The notes under the pieces are model-generated. The model had not been told where the DNA came from, searched no databases, and worked only from the letters and a program-made list of their open reading frames with translations. Position numbers and translations under genes: made by a program. Of a stretch of 64,000 bases of DNA, positions 18,861 through 28,131 are shown in pieces. Origin of the DNA: Mycobacterium mantenii (lineage in GTDB: Bacteria > Actinomycetota > Actinomycetes > Mycobacteriales > Mycobacteriaceae). Position 1 is the first letter of the stretch, and each line of letters opens with the position of its first letter. The stretch covers positions 2,108,001-2,172,000 of the forward strand of contig NZ_AP022590.1 in the NCBI RefSeq assembly GCF_010731775.1, read 5' to 3'.

Positions 18861-20018
18861 GTGGCCATGACGGAGACATCACCAAGCCGCATCCGCTTGA
18901 GCCATCATGTCGTGGTACTCGACGACGGGCGACGGATTGGACTTTCGGTCGGCGGCCGCGGGGTGCCGCTGTTATTCATGCACGGGCTCCTACTGAGCCG
19001 TCGGGCATATCTACGGATGCTCAGCCGGATCGCCGGAATGGGATTTCTGGTCGTCGCCGTCGATGCCGCCGGTCACGGCGACACCGGGCGACTGCCCAGC
19101 GACGCGTACGGCTTCACCGATCGCGCCGATTCGGTGTTGCGCACGCTGGACGCCCTCGGCATCGGACAAGCGTTGTTCGTCGGCCATTCGATGGGCGGGC
19201 GAATGACAATCCAGCTGGCCGCACGCGCGCCCGAGCGGGTCCTCGCCGCCGTGCTGTTCGACCCGGCGGCCGGAGCGCGGTTCGACACGACCATCCCAGA
19301 ACTGGTGAAGTCCCCGACGAAGGCGCTGGGCGCCGCCTATACCGCGGTCCGCGACACACTGGGCGACCCGACGCAGCTCACACCCGGGGAGCAACTCGGA
19401 TACTTCCGCGTGCTCGCGGCCGTGGCGGTGCCGAACCTGCGCTATCCCCTTGGGGCCGTCCGGACGATCAAGGCCATCATCGAATCCGGTGACTACACGC
19501 CGATGCTGCACACCATGCGCGACGAGGGGATGCCCACGATGGTGGTGCACGCCGAAAAAGACATGATCGTGCCGTTCCCACACGCGCGCGACATCGCCAA
19601 CGAGTCCGATGCCACGCTTTACAAAGTGCCGGACGCGTACCACTCGTGGATGATCGCCAATCCGCGGCAGGGCGCCGACGCGTTTCGTCAGTTGCTCGAC
19701 GGCGAACTGGGCGAGGTGCTTCGCAACGCCGCCGACACGATGGGCATCGCGGACGTCGATGACCACGAGGCGTGGGAACGCGAATTGCTGGACCCCGATG
19801 CGCTGGTCCTGGAGTTCATCCACGGTCGCGACCGAGTGGAGATCGGGGCCGAGGAGCTCGACCATGTCGACCTCGAACGGGTGCGCCGTACGGAGCGTTC
19901 ACAGGAGCGGATGTCCTGGGCCCGACGAACGTATCGCCGGTGGGCGGCCAAGCACCTGCATCAGGCGCGATCGGTGATCCGGCAGAACACCCGGATCGAG
20001 CCGGAGCATCGCAAATAG
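18861..20018 (+). CDS. Alpha/beta hydrolase
   Basis: 385 residues from GTG 18861 (ATG 18867 is two codons on). The oxyanion region is LLFMHGLLLSRRAY, the nucleophile elbow GHSMGG with Ser110, and a late His in the DAYHSWM segment. The acid is likely the Asp in HAEKDMIVPF. The C-terminal ~90 residues after the fold are charged, with an Arg-rich end, and are not part of the standard hydrolase. The ATP-grasp gene starts 50 bases downstream on the same strand, so they probably form an operon. Confidence 0.85.
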   Translation: MAMTETSPSRIRLSHHVVVLDDGRRIGLSVGGRGVPLLFMHGLLLSRRAYLRMLSRIAGMGFLVVAVDAAGHGDTGRLPSDAYGFTDRADSVLRTLDALGIGQALFVGHSMGGRMTIQLAARAPERVLAAVLFDPAAGARFDTTIPELVKSPTKALGAAYTAVRDTLGDPTQLTPGEQLGYFRVLAAVAVPNLRYPLGAVRTIKAIIESGDYTPMLHTMRDEGMPTMVVHAEKDMIVPFPHARDIANESDATLYKVPDAYHSWMIANPRQGADAFRQLLDGELGEVLRNAADTMGIADVDDHEAWERELLDPDALVLEFIHGRDRVEIGAEELDHVDLERVRRTERSQERMSWARRTYRRWAAKHLHQARSVIRQNTRIEPEHRK

Positions 20019-20068
20019 CCACCGCTGGATAGCGCGTGGTGGGGCGGGCGTTCGCAACGGGAGGTTCG

Positions 20069-21253
20069 ATGTCCGGATTTGGTCGAAAGACCGTGCTGAT
20101 CACCTTCGGTCGGTCATATCTGTCACTCCACCTGGCCCGCCTGATGGGCGCCGCGGGACACGACGTGCTGATCACGGACTCGGTGCGGTTTCCCGTATCC
20201 AGGTTCTCATCGGCGGTCCGGGGGACGTTCCGTGCACCGCGGCCGAGGTATGAACCGGTCGAGTGGACACAGGCGCTCGCGCACATCGTCCGCGAGGAGG
20301 GCGTCGACATGGTCGTGACGGTCCACGAGGGGACCGAGATCCTGGCGAACACGATCAAGCGATACCCCGACCTGTTCCCGGACCGCCACAAGTTGTTCTT
20401 ATCCAGTTTCGATCTCGAGGCCCGGCTGGAAAACAAGTACGAGTTCCAGGCCGCGCTCAAGACGCTGGGCATGCCCACGCTCGACTTCGCGCTCGTCCGC
20501 AGCCAGGAGGAGCTCGAAGCGTTGGACTTCGACCGGCCCTTCGCCCTCAAGCGCGTCTACTCGCGCGGTTCGCAGGACGTCCACAAGGTGCGTCCGGGTG
20601 AACTGCCGCGCGGCCTGAGTTTCGAAGAGGGGAATCCGTGGATTGCCCAGGAGTGGGCCGACGGCACGAACTATTGCTCGTATTCCGTCTGCCACGACGG
20701 TCAGGTGAAAGCACACGGGCTTTACCCGGTGCGTTACGCGATCGACGGCACGTCGTGCCTGTTCTTCGAGTCCGTCCAGCACGAGGGCATCGCCGAATGG
20801 ACGCGCGAATGCGTCAAGGCGTTCAATTTCACCGGGCAGATGGGGCTGGACTTCATCGAAGTGCCCGGCCGAGGGCTGTTCACAGTCGAATGCAATCCGC
20901 GGGCAACCAGCGGAATCCTGTTGTTCGACCCGGAAACGCGGGTCGACAGGGCATTTTTCGGCGTGAACGACGAGGTCATCACACCCCGGCCCGGTGTAAG
21001 CAAGATGCTGGGCCCGGGGATGCTGATGTATGGGTGGCGCAAATCGTCGTTGGAGGGCAACACCTTTCGCGGATTCCTGCGAGATTACCGCCGTACCGAC
21101 GACGCCGTCTTCACCCGCAGCGATCTCGGGCCGACCCTGGCGCTGCCGCTCGTCGCGGCAACCATTTTCACCGAGGCGGCTCGTTATCAAGTGAATATCC
21201 CGGACGCGTTCATGCACGATCACGACTGGGACGGCGGCGACCTACCGCTGTGA
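20069..21253 (+). CDS. ATP-grasp ligase-like protein
   Basis: 394 residues from ATG 20069, chosen because GGGAGG (20059-20064) precedes it and a Rossmann-like pre-ATP-grasp domain begins at once (KTVLITFGRSYLSLHLARLM). The ATP-grasp core includes NKYEFQAALKTLGMPT, FALKRVYSRGSQDV and IAQEWADGTNYCSYS. The Mg site is in GLDFIEV...LFTVECNPRATSGI, where Glu and Asn are the usual ligands. Such stand-alone enzymes join a carboxylate and an amine or use carbamoyl chemistry; the substrate is unknown. It lies after one alpha/beta hydrolase and overlaps the 3' end of another by 12 bases. Confidence 0.8.
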   Translation: MSGFGRKTVLITFGRSYLSLHLARLMGAAGHDVLITDSVRFPVSRFSSAVRGTFRAPRPRYEPVEWTQALAHIVREEGVDMVVTVHEGTEILANTIKRYPDLFPDRHKLFLSSFDLEARLENKYEFQAALKTLGMPTLDFALVRSQEELEALDFDRPFALKRVYSRGSQDVHKVRPGELPRGLSFEEGNPWIAQEWADGTNYCSYSVCHDGQVKAHGLYPVRYAIDGTSCLFFESVQHEGIAEWTRECVKAFNFTGQMGLDFIEVPGRGLFTVECNPRATSGILLFDPETRVDRAFFGVNDEVITPRPGVSKMLGPGMLMYGWRKSSLEGNTFRGFLRDYRRTDDAVFTRSDLGPTLALPLVAATIFTEAARYQVNIPDAFMHDHDWDGGDLPL

Positions 21254-22126
21254 ATCGCGCTGCGCGCGGCAGAAATTGGTGATCCGGGCGACGCTGTCAC
21301 CGGGTGCGGTGAAGATGCCGCCGTGGCCTGCGCCGTCGATCCGTACGAACTCCGCGTTGGGGATCAGCCGAGCCGTCGCCTCGCAGAGGGCCGGCGGAAA
21401 GAACAGGTCGTGTTCGAAAGCCAGGACGAGCGTGGGCACTTGGATCGCGCCGAGATGCTCCGGGGTCGGTTCTCCGGACGTGATCCACTGCTGCGACGCC
21501 GTCAGCTGTCCCTTGAAACCCTCCTGTCCTGCCCAACCGCTCTCATAGCCGGCCGACAGCGCTTGCTGCCAGCCCCGCACGGTTGCCGGATCTTGCAGCA
21601 TCGGCAGGTGAAGGGTGGTCAGTAACTGCTCGAAAACCAATACCTCGCGCGGCAATTCGCCATAGCGCTCGATCAGGCGAAGTTCCATCTCCCCCACCAT
21701 CTCACCCACCGGCGAGGGCTGCAGCCCGGCGAACAAGACCAGCGCACGCACCAGGTCGGGTCGGCTACGCAGTAGCGCCTGCGAGGTGTAACAGCCCATC
21801 GAGTAGCCGACGACGGTGGGCAGGTCGACCTTGAAATGGTCGAGGATGGCGGCGGCGTCGGCGGCCAGGTCCGCCACCGAGTACGGCGCGGCCGGTGCAG
21901 AGGAGGGCGAGATGCCGCGCGCGTTGTATGCGATGACCTGAAATCCCGCGTCGACGAGGGACTGGGGAAGTCCGCAAATGTTCCACGTGATGCTCGGCAT
22001 GCCGAGGCCGCCGACCAATAGAACGGTCGGGCCTTCGCCGGACCGTTGCACCGAGAGCTCGACCCCCGGTTCTGCGATGACAAACTCGAAGCCGTCGTCC
22101 GGCGTTGCGCCCGTTGCATCGGTCAT
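21242..22126 (-). CDS. Alpha/beta hydrolase
   Basis: 294 residues from ATG 22126, chosen over an upstream frame extension with no coding character. LLVGGLGMPSITW forms the oxyanion loop, GYSMGC the nucleophile elbow (Ser), EHDLFFP the acid and GAGHGG the His. Resembles haloperoxidase/esterase-type hydrolases. It is unrelated in detail to the hydrolase at 18861. Convergent with the ATP-grasp gene and the last core gene before the island array. Confidence 0.8.
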   Translation of the reverse strand: MTDATGATPDDGFEFVIAEPGVELSVQRSGEGPTVLLVGGLGMPSITWNICGLPQSLVDAGFQVIAYNARGISPSSAPAAPYSVADLAADAAAILDHFKVDLPTVVGYSMGCYTSQALLRSRPDLVRALVLFAGLQPSPVGEMVGEMELRLIERYGELPREVLVFEQLLTTLHLPMLQDPATVRGWQQALSAGYESGWAGQEGFKGQLTASQQWITSGEPTPEHLGAIQVPTLVLAFEHDLFFPPALCEATARLIPNAEFVRIDGAGHGGIFTAPGDSVARITNFCRAQRDSQR

Positions 22127-22302
22127 TAGTTCAACTGTAATAACGGCGCTGCGAGAGTAGCTCCGGTTGCCAAAGGCGGGCGCGCTGTTGCCCAAGGGGT
22201 TGCATCATGCCGGCCGGGCGCGACCTGCTGCGAACCGTGCTCACTTCAGAAGGGACAGGCCTCCCGCACTTACCGGAGTGACACCGCTGTTCGGCCACGC
22301 GC
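22127..22302. other. Core/island transition, no gene
   Basis: Between the hydrolase start and the first island repeat block. A minus-strand frame running out of an IS481-type start (MREVRVAEQR at 22313) continues here without resembling a transposase, so any IS481 coding part is lost. The hydrolase promoter should lie here. Confidence 0.4.
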
Positions 22303-22446
22303 ACCTCCCTCATCCAGGGAGTGTCAAGGATCAACCGAAACACTGTCAGGCATCACCCGAAGCCGAAACGTCGAGCATCAACCGACGTCATACATGGTTC
22401 TATGTAGGGCGGGCGGGGCTCGAACCCGCGACCAACGGATTATGAG
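22303..22446. repeat. Island repeat block 1: IS481-type end plus tRNA(CAU) 3' fragment (att copy)
   Basis: Bases 22406-22446 reproduce the 3' part of the tRNA at 45036-45109, from the acceptor stem through the T-arm to the anticodon loop (GCTCGAACCCGCGACCAACG and on). Bases 22303-22390 match the sequence before the other two fragments: GAGTGTCAAGGATCAACCGA, then iterations of TGTCAnnCATCAnCCGA. This copy lacks one iteration. The block marks the left boundary of the island array. Confidence 0.8.
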
Positions 22447-22688
22447 CCCCTATCCAGCGCCGCGCCGACCAGGCAAAACCGCTAGCTGGGATGGCTCAAA
22501 TCGCCTGTAACACAGTGAAATTGACCATTGCCGATACGTCTTCGGTACGGGCTCAGTAGGGGCCAGATTCGCCCCTGGACGCCGCGTTGCCGCCGCGACG
22601 GGACGAGCTGACAGGTGTTAGCTAGTTAGCCAGGGACGGACCGCCGCCAACCCGCCGACCCACGCACGAGGTGATGGGACTTTGACGT

Positions 22689-23711
22689 TCACTGCCGATG
22701 AGGTGGCCGATCGACCAGCACCCGCTGTCCGTCTCGCCACTGAACGACGCGAATCCGATGGCCGGTTTGCACGCCGGTGACCGGGTCGACACGAAATCGA
22801 CCGAACAAGGTGGTGGTGTCGAGTTGTTGTGACGCGGCCATCACCGGCAAGGATTCAATAGTGTCGGCTTCCTTCACGCAGCGCTGCCAGATGACACCTG
22901 CGGCGAAGGCCGCAGCTGCCGGATAGGGCGGCTCAATACCGTTCGCGTCCCGGTAACAGTGGCTGAACCACTCGCTGTTGGGTCCGTCCGCGGGATCATC
23001 TGTCCCGTCGTCGAACCACTGGCACGGTCCGTACAGCCCCTCCACGCGATCACCGATAGCATGCCGGAGCTCATCAACCCCCGCGGCAACCAATCCAACT
23101 GCGCGCCAACGGTGTTCGCTGGCCCACTGTGCGATCGAGACGTCGTCGTCGAAGGAACCGGCCGATAACAGCACATCGCCCGCCGGGACCTGCGCCAGCA
23201 TGTCTCTGGCCCGGCCTGGCCGAAAAGTGACCGACCGCCGCAGGAGACCGAGTCTCCGGGCCACCACAGCCGCCTCTTCCGCCACCTCGCGACCAAACCC
23301 CGTGTCGACGTGCACTATTACCACCTCTGACCCCTCCCCAAGACCGTCGGCGACTAGGGTTTCGAGCACTGCGGCGAGATAGCGGTAAGCGGGAGACTCC
23401 ACGTTGACGACACGCGGATACGCCGGCCGCGCGAGCCGGGCGGTCGCGCCACCGTGGTTCCAGACGACCCCTGTGCTGGCGGCCGCGGCCGCCAGCGCGG
23501 GCCCCGAACCGTACGGCCCGAACACCACGTTGGGCCGGCTAGCCTCGGCGGCCCGTATTGCGGACGCCGCGGAGGGGTAAGCGTCGATGACCTCCAGACT
23601 TACTCCGGAACTGTCAGCCCAGAGAGCAACAGCGCTCGCCCCTGCTATCCCGAATCTGGCCAGCGGGCCCGACAGTGGGGTAACCAGGACGGCGCGCGCT
23701 GCCACGCGCAC
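22689..23711 (-). CDS. Periplasmic-binding-protein-like (type I, leucine-binding fold) protein without signal peptide
   Basis: 340 residues from GTG 23711. LVTPLSGPLARFGIAG at the N-terminus, PNVVFGPYGSGPALAAA, and VVIVHVDTGFGREVAEEAA match the two-lobed amino-acid-binding (Peripla_BP_6) fold. The mature-like domain begins at residue 8 and there is no signal peptide or lipobox, unlike transporter-linked members, and no permease or ATPase gene lies nearby. It may be a cytoplasmic ligand sensor. Alternatively the true start with a leader was lost when the unit formed. The ligand is unknown. Confidence 0.65.
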   Translation of the reverse strand: MRVAARAVLVTPLSGPLARFGIAGASAVALWADSSGVSLEVIDAYPSAASAIRAAEASRPNVVFGPYGSGPALAAAAASTGVVWNHGGATARLARPAYPRVVNVESPAYRYLAAVLETLVADGLGEGSEVVIVHVDTGFGREVAEEAAVVARRLGLLRRSVTFRPGRARDMLAQVPAGDVLLSAGSFDDDVSIAQWASEHRWRAVGLVAAGVDELRHAIGDRVEGLYGPCQWFDDGTDDPADGPNSEWFSHCYRDANGIEPPYPAAAAFAAGVIWQRCVKEADTIESLPVMAASQQLDTTTLFGRFRVDPVTGVQTGHRIRVVQWRDGQRVLVDRPPHRQ

Positions 23712-23917
23712 AATTTAAACAGTGTGGCGAAGCCGAGCGCGAGCTTCGCGCGGCTGCCGCGTCGGAATTCAGCCACGGGCGTGGGGCTACGCGCCGACCT
23801 ACAAGCGCGGACTTCGTCGCCGGAAAGCTGTAGTAGTTACTTCCGCTTCCGTTAAGTGACGAACGGGCGCACGATGTAGGGGTCCGCAGTCTCACCAGGA
23901 CGAGAAGGGGGCGGGCG

Positions 23918-24178
23918 ATGAAGGCAAATGTCGGCGACTACCTCGTGGTAAAGGGCACAACCACGGAACGGCATGATCAACATGCTGAGATCATCGAGGT
24001 GCGCTCGCAAGACGGCTCTCCGCCATACGTGGTGCGTTGGCTGGTGACTGGGCACGAGGCGACGGTGTACCCCGGGTCTGACGCAGTGGTCGTCACCGCC
24101 GCCGAGCATACGGAGGCCGCACGACGCACTGCCGCGCGGGCCCGCCACGCCGCCACAACCCGCACAGCGGTTCCGTGA
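23918..24178 (+). CDS. DUF1918 small protein
   Basis: 86 residues from ATG 23918, with AGAAGGGGGCGGG upstream. MKANVGDYLVVKG at the start and VRWLVTGHEATVYPGSDAVV form the small beta-barrel of DUF1918, a family common in actinobacteria, often beside stress genes. The Ala/Arg-rich tail is typical. Function unknown. It faces the slipin gene tail to tail, with 95 bases between. Confidence 0.85.
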   Translation: MKANVGDYLVVKGTTTERHDQHAEIIEVRSQDGSPPYVVRWLVTGHEATVYPGSDAVVVTAAEHTEAARRTAARARHAATTRTAVP

Positions 24179-24273
24179 GATTTGTTGGGCCAAGAGTAAT
24201 TCGACGAGAGTCAGGTGTGTCGGCCAACACGGCCGGCTCACCCGGGTTTGGCCGTTTCGAACGGCTACCCGTT

Positions 24274-25182
24274 TCAGTCGGAATACCGACCCGCGATGCG
24301 TGTGTCGACTTCCAAACCGCTGGCGTCTTCGGGGATCTGTGGCTCGTCCAGCTTCGACATCTCGGTCTTCGAAGCCGCCGCTCCGGTGGAGGGCATAGCG
24401 GCTTCGTCGTCCCGACTCCCGGATGCTTGCGGTGTTGCTCGTTCCAAAAACCGGAGCAGTTCGACGGGGAAGGGAAGCACCAGGGTCGAGTTCTTCTCCG
24501 CGGCGACCTCGACCACGGTTTCCAAGAGCCGCAACTGAAGCGCAGCCGGGTGCACGGCCATCGTCTCGGCCGCTTGGGCCAGTTTTTCAGACGCCTGTAG
24601 TTCACCGTCAGCGGTGATAACCCGAGCGCGCCGCTCACGCTCCGCCTCGGCTTGGCGCGCGATCGACCGCTTCATCGAATCCGGCAGTACTACATCCTTA
24701 ATTTCCACGCGGTCGATGTGAATACCCCAGCCCACCGCGGGGCTGTCGATCATCAACTCCAGTCCCTGATTGAGACCCTCGCGGTTGCAGAGTAGGTCGT
24801 CCAGGTCGCTTTTGCCGATGATTGAACGCAGCGATGTCTGCGCGACCTGGCCAATAGCGGACACATAGTCCTGTACGTCGACAACCACACGCACCGGATC
24901 CGCAACCTTGAAATAGATGACAGCATCCACACGCACGGTCACGTTGTCGCGCGTGATGCCATCCTGGGCGGGGACCGGCATCGTAATGATCTGCATGTTC
25001 ACCTTCTTGAGGCGATCGGCGATCGGAATCAGCATCGTGAGCCCCGGCCCACGGACCCCGGTTTGCGCACGTCCGAAACGAAAGACGACGCCTCGTTCGA
25101 ATTGCTTGACGACCCGAACGTTTGTGCCCAGCCAGAGCACACCAAGGCCGAACGCTGCGGCCAATGCGTAAAGGATGATCAT
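24274..25182 (-). CDS. Slipin / SPFH (band 7) membrane protein
   Basis: 302 residues from ATG 25182 (an in-frame GTG at 25197 is possible). One N-terminal helix (about 1-20), then VRVVKQFERGVVFRFG and GPGLTMLIPIADRLKKVN, the SPFH start. RDNVTVRVDAVIYFKV, SLRSIIGKSDLDDLL and the coiled EAERERRARVITADGE follow. Slipins form ring oligomers under the membrane; some pair with NfeD proteases, but none is here. The C-terminal 50 residues are a low-complexity tail. Confidence 0.85.
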   Translation of the reverse strand: MIILYALAAAFGLGVLWLGTNVRVVKQFERGVVFRFGRAQTGVRGPGLTMLIPIADRLKKVNMQIITMPVPAQDGITRDNVTVRVDAVIYFKVADPVRVVVDVQDYVSAIGQVAQTSLRSIIGKSDLDDLLCNREGLNQGLELMIDSPAVGWGIHIDRVEIKDVVLPDSMKRSIARQAEAERERRARVITADGELQASEKLAQAAETMAVHPAALQLRLLETVVEVAAEKNSTLVLPFPVELLRFLERATPQASGSRDDEAAMPSTGAAASKTEMSKLDEPQIPEDASGLEVDTRIAGRYSD

Positions 25183-25456
25183 TACGTCCACTTCCACCCG
25201 GGCAAGACCTGTCAGTGCTTCTCGGCGAGTGCGGGCGACTTACAGCCGATGAAACGTCGAGACCCCTCCAGTATGGGCCGATCACTGCAGACGTGCTGGG
25301 ACCTCCGATCGAGGTCACGGCTGTGGCCCCAGTGCAGGGTCAGGCTAGATCGCCAGGACCGTGCCCCCGGTCGTCGGGCACCATGCCGATGTCGCCGGTT
25401 CGCCTGCACGGCAAGATGTTTGCGGTTGTTGAGGCGAACGCGAGTACAGTAGTTCG

Positions 25457-27004
25457 ATGGTCGTCGCCCCGTCCAATGAGCGGATGATCGCCGGGGTCGC
25501 CGCCGCGGCCGTCGCGCTCGGAGTAGCCCAGCTGGTGGGCATCCCGTTCGGTGCGCGGGCCGACGCGCGTGCTGCGATCGGCTCAGTGGCCGTCGACCTG
25601 ACACCGGGTCCCATCAAAGAGTGGGCAATTCAGAGCCTGGGCTCTCTGGACAAACTCTTCGTGGCCGTCGTCGTGCTCGTGGTGATCGCTACGATCGCTG
25701 CAATCGCCGGGACCCTCGAGACTCAGCGTCGCCCGCTCGGTAGCGCCATGGTCGGCGGGGCCGGCGTCCTCGGATGCATTGCAGTGCTGTCGCGGCAGGG
25801 TGCGACAGCACTCGACACCATCCCCACCGTCGCGGGCGCCGCCTGCGGCGTGGCGACCCTTCGCGTGCTCACCCGTCGGTTTTGGCCCGCCCTGGGAGAC
25901 CCGGGAGACAGAGCCGACCACGACGAGCCGGATGCCGGCCGGCGCAGGTTGATCATGTTGGGATTGCTCGGATTCGGAGTAGTGAGTGGCGTGGCCGGTG
26001 CGGTCATCACGCGGTTGGTGCATTCGGTGGCCGCTGACCGCAACAGCTTCACACTTCCCCGACCGCGCACATCGGCGCCACCAATACCTGCTGATGTGCA
26101 ACCGAACGGCGTTGCGCTACCGAGCTTTGTCACCGCCGGCGCCGACTTTTACCGGGTGGACACCGCACTCAGTGTTCCCCAACTCAGCCACGGCGACTGG
26201 CGGCTGCGCATCCACGGCATGGTGGACCACGAAGCCACCTACAGCTTCGACGACCTCGCCCACTTTGACCTGGTCGAAACGGTTACGACATTAACCTGCG
26301 TGTCGAATCCCGTTGGGGGCAAATTGATTTCGACGGGCATCTGGACAGGCTACCGGGTGGCTGATCTGCTTGCGGTGGCCCGTGCGCACGGAGACGCCGA
26401 TATGATGCTGTCGACGTCGATCGACGGGTTCACCGCAGGAACGCCAGTGCAGGCACTCACCGATGGTCGCGACGCGCTCCTGGCCGTCGGCCTCAACGGT
26501 CAGCCGCTGCCGATCGAGCATGGCTACCCGGCCCGGCTGGTGGTACCCGGGCTCTACGGGTACGTGTCGGCCACTAAGTGGGTCGTCGAGATGGAGCTGA
26601 CCCGCTTCGACAGAGCAGCGGCGTACTGGACGCGCCAGGGCTGGGCACCGCGTGGGCCCATCAAGACCGAGTCGCGGATCGATGTGCCGAAAGGTGGTCA
26701 GAAAGTGCCGATGGGGCCCGTCGTTTTTGGCGGTGTCGCGTGGGCACAGAATCGCGGCGTGCGGACCGTAGAGGTCCTCATCGACGATGGCGTGTGGCAG
26801 CCCGCTGAACAGGGCGCGAGCTATTCCAACGAGACGTGGCGGTTGTGGAGGTTCCCCTGGCAGGCGAAAAGCCCAGGGAAACACTCCATCACCGTGCGCG
26901 CCACCGACAACACCGGAGGCACCCAAACGGCAGATCAGGTTGGTACCGTCCCCGACGGCGCCACCGGCTGGCACACGGTGGACTTCACGGTGGTGAAGAC
27001 ATGA
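25457..27004 (+). CDS. Membrane-bound molybdopterin oxidoreductase (sulfite-oxidase fold)
   Basis: 515 residues from ATG 25457. Four or five membrane helices lie in the first 190 residues, followed by a sulfite-oxidase/YedY-type domain. Its Moco-binding Cys lies in TLTCVSNPVGG (about residue 280), then GVWTGY-like STGIWTGYRVADLL and PARLVVPGLYGYVSATKW. A C-terminal immunoglobulin-like Mo-co dimerisation domain follows (GVAWAQNRGVRTVEVLIDDG). M. tuberculosis has a similar membrane protein (Rv0218, from memory). The electron donor and substrate are unknown. It converges with a small membrane protein gene after four bases. Confidence 0.8.
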   Translation: MVVAPSNERMIAGVAAAAVALGVAQLVGIPFGARADARAAIGSVAVDLTPGPIKEWAIQSLGSLDKLFVAVVVLVVIATIAAIAGTLETQRRPLGSAMVGGAGVLGCIAVLSRQGATALDTIPTVAGAACGVATLRVLTRRFWPALGDPGDRADHDEPDAGRRRLIMLGLLGFGVVSGVAGAVITRLVHSVAADRNSFTLPRPRTSAPPIPADVQPNGVALPSFVTAGADFYRVDTALSVPQLSHGDWRLRIHGMVDHEATYSFDDLAHFDLVETVTTLTCVSNPVGGKLISTGIWTGYRVADLLAVARAHGDADMMLSTSIDGFTAGTPVQALTDGRDALLAVGLNGQPLPIEHGYPARLVVPGLYGYVSATKWVVEMELTRFDRAAAYWTRQGWAPRGPIKTESRIDVPKGGQKVPMGPVVFGGVAWAQNRGVRTVEVLIDDGVWQPAEQGASYSNETWRLWRFPWQAKSPGKHSITVRATDNTGGTQTADQVGTVPDGATGWHTVDFTVVKT

Positions 27005-27008
27005 AGCG

Positions 27009-27209
27009 CTATTTCGACGAGAGTTTCCGCCAACTGAATAACGCGATCACGATGCCGATCAGCACCGTGATCGGACCAATGATGGACCAGGTCGTGGTGT
27101 TGCTCATCGGGCTCCCACCAAGCACTCCAAATCCCTGGAGCGCCCAGATCAGACCGAACACTGCGACAATCAACCCAACCGCGAATGTAACGACGAAAGC
27201 CCTTCGCAT
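27009..27209 (-). CDS. Small two-helix membrane protein
   Basis: 66 residues from ATG 27209. Two hydrophobic segments (about 4-26 and 41-60) with a short polar loop and a basic end (WRKLSSK). No family recognised. It converges on the oxidoreductase gene with four bases between stops. Confidence 0.6.
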   Translation of the reverse strand: MRRAFVVTFAVGLIVAVFGLIWALQGFGVLGGSPMSNTTTWSIIGPITVLIGIVIALFSWRKLSSK

Positions 27210-27509
27210 ATAGGGATCCTACGCGCCGGAGAGGGGATGTCACGCCCTTGACCCAGCAGACCGCGCAGGCCATGGCTATCTTCCATCAAGCAATACCCTG
27301 CGCAATCATGCCATTCGGTGATCACCGCGCAGGTGGTTAGCGATCACCTCAGTGGTCAGCGCCAGATAGTGGCATTGCGCCCGACCGCATATCCACCGGT
27401 ACCGTCGGCGCGCCGGTTAATTACGACGCATTAATTACGCTAACCCATAAGGTATCTGGAATAACCGCGACGGCCGGGAACCTGCTCCGGCGCTGCTGGG
27501 GCAGCCCAA

Positions 27510-27750
27510 TCCCCTACACATCACGCGTCAGCGTAAACGTGCTGTGCCCCAATCACTTCGACACCTGCATAAAATTCGCTCAATAGGAACGCCGTTGCAC
27601 CGCAACAGAATACCGTAGGCCATGCAGCCGGACACCTTCAACAGCTGGCACGCGGGTGCCATGCCTCAGGGTTGTGGCCGACCGGCTCGCGGGGAGGCCC
27701 ACCGCCGCCAGGGCCGGGCGTAAGACGTTTACCGCGTCGCGTCGGTCCGT
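27510..27750 (-). pseudogene. Decayed tyrosine integrase (C-terminal relic)
   Basis: Read on the minus strand, GVRLHGLRYSVAV corresponds to the HDLRHSFAV box of the integrase at 39547-40482. Further on, a different frame gives FMQVSK-stop-LGHSTFTLT, matching FKRVSKWLGHSTFTLT of that protein with Trp changed to a stop. The catalytic HxLRH is altered (His to Tyr). The relic starts right at the broken end of the IS481-type remnant. It shows that unit A once had its own integrase of the same family as unit C. Confidence 0.7.
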
Positions 27751-27754
27751 AGAA

Positions 27755-27972
27755 TCCAACAGGGCAGCCTCCATCGGATGCGGACACGCACCGGCCGATG
27801 CGATCGATCCACCAACCCCTCTAGGCCCCGCACCTCATAGCGGGCCAACCACGAGTGCACGTCTGCCCGCAACATCCCCCACCTTCTCGGCAACCTACGA
27901 CACCGACAGGCCATCACAAATCACAGCCATCACGGCCTGATACCTCTGCTCAGCCACGCTCAACTCCCTCAT
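27755..27972 (-). pseudogene. IS481-family transposase remnant (N-terminal part)
   Basis: From ATG 27972 the frame reads MRELSVAEQRYQAVMAV, then hits an internal stop. The continuation VHSWLARYEVRGLEGLVDRSHRP is in another frame. These are the helix-turn-helix and WLARYE segments of IS481 transposases. The catalytic part is missing; the frame passes into the integrase relic. Confidence 0.75.
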
Positions 27973-28131
27973 CTAGGGAGTGTCAAGGATCAACCGAAGC
28001 AACTGTCACCCATCAGCCGAAACACTGTCAGGCATCACCCGAAGGCGAAATGTCAAGCATCAACCGACGTCATGCACCTCTGGAAGTGGGGCGGGCGGGG
28101 CTCGAACCCGCGACCAACAGATTATGAGTCC
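27962..28131. repeat. Island repeat block 2: IS481-type end plus tRNA(CAU) 3' fragment (att copy)
   Basis: Bases 28088-28131 copy the tRNA 3' part (one change, CAACAG for CAACGG). Bases 27976-28075 hold four iterations of TGTCAnnCATCAnCCGA at a spacing of about 21-25 bases. The whole block is nearly identical to 36933-37099. Confidence 0.8.

Larger units (their letters stand above)
22447..28087. mobile_element. Island unit A of a tandem array at tRNA(CAU)
   Basis: A segment bounded by tRNA 3' fragments at 22406-22446 and 28088-28131. It holds a leader-less binding-protein-like gene, a DUF1918 gene, a slipin, a molybdopterin oxidoreductase and a small membrane protein. At its right end are a decayed tyrosine integrase and an IS481-type remnant. 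The bases just right of the left fragment (about 22450-22640) show recognisable similarity to those right of the 28088 fragment, so units A and B share ends and are probably related elements. Base composition is host-like, so acquisition may be old. Confidence 0.65.

Noticed and set aside
22406..22446. tRNA gene candidate at 22406 (also 28088 and 37059)
   Set aside because: Only the 3' part is present; no D-arm or 5' acceptor strand follows, so these are attachment-site fragments, not tRNA genes.
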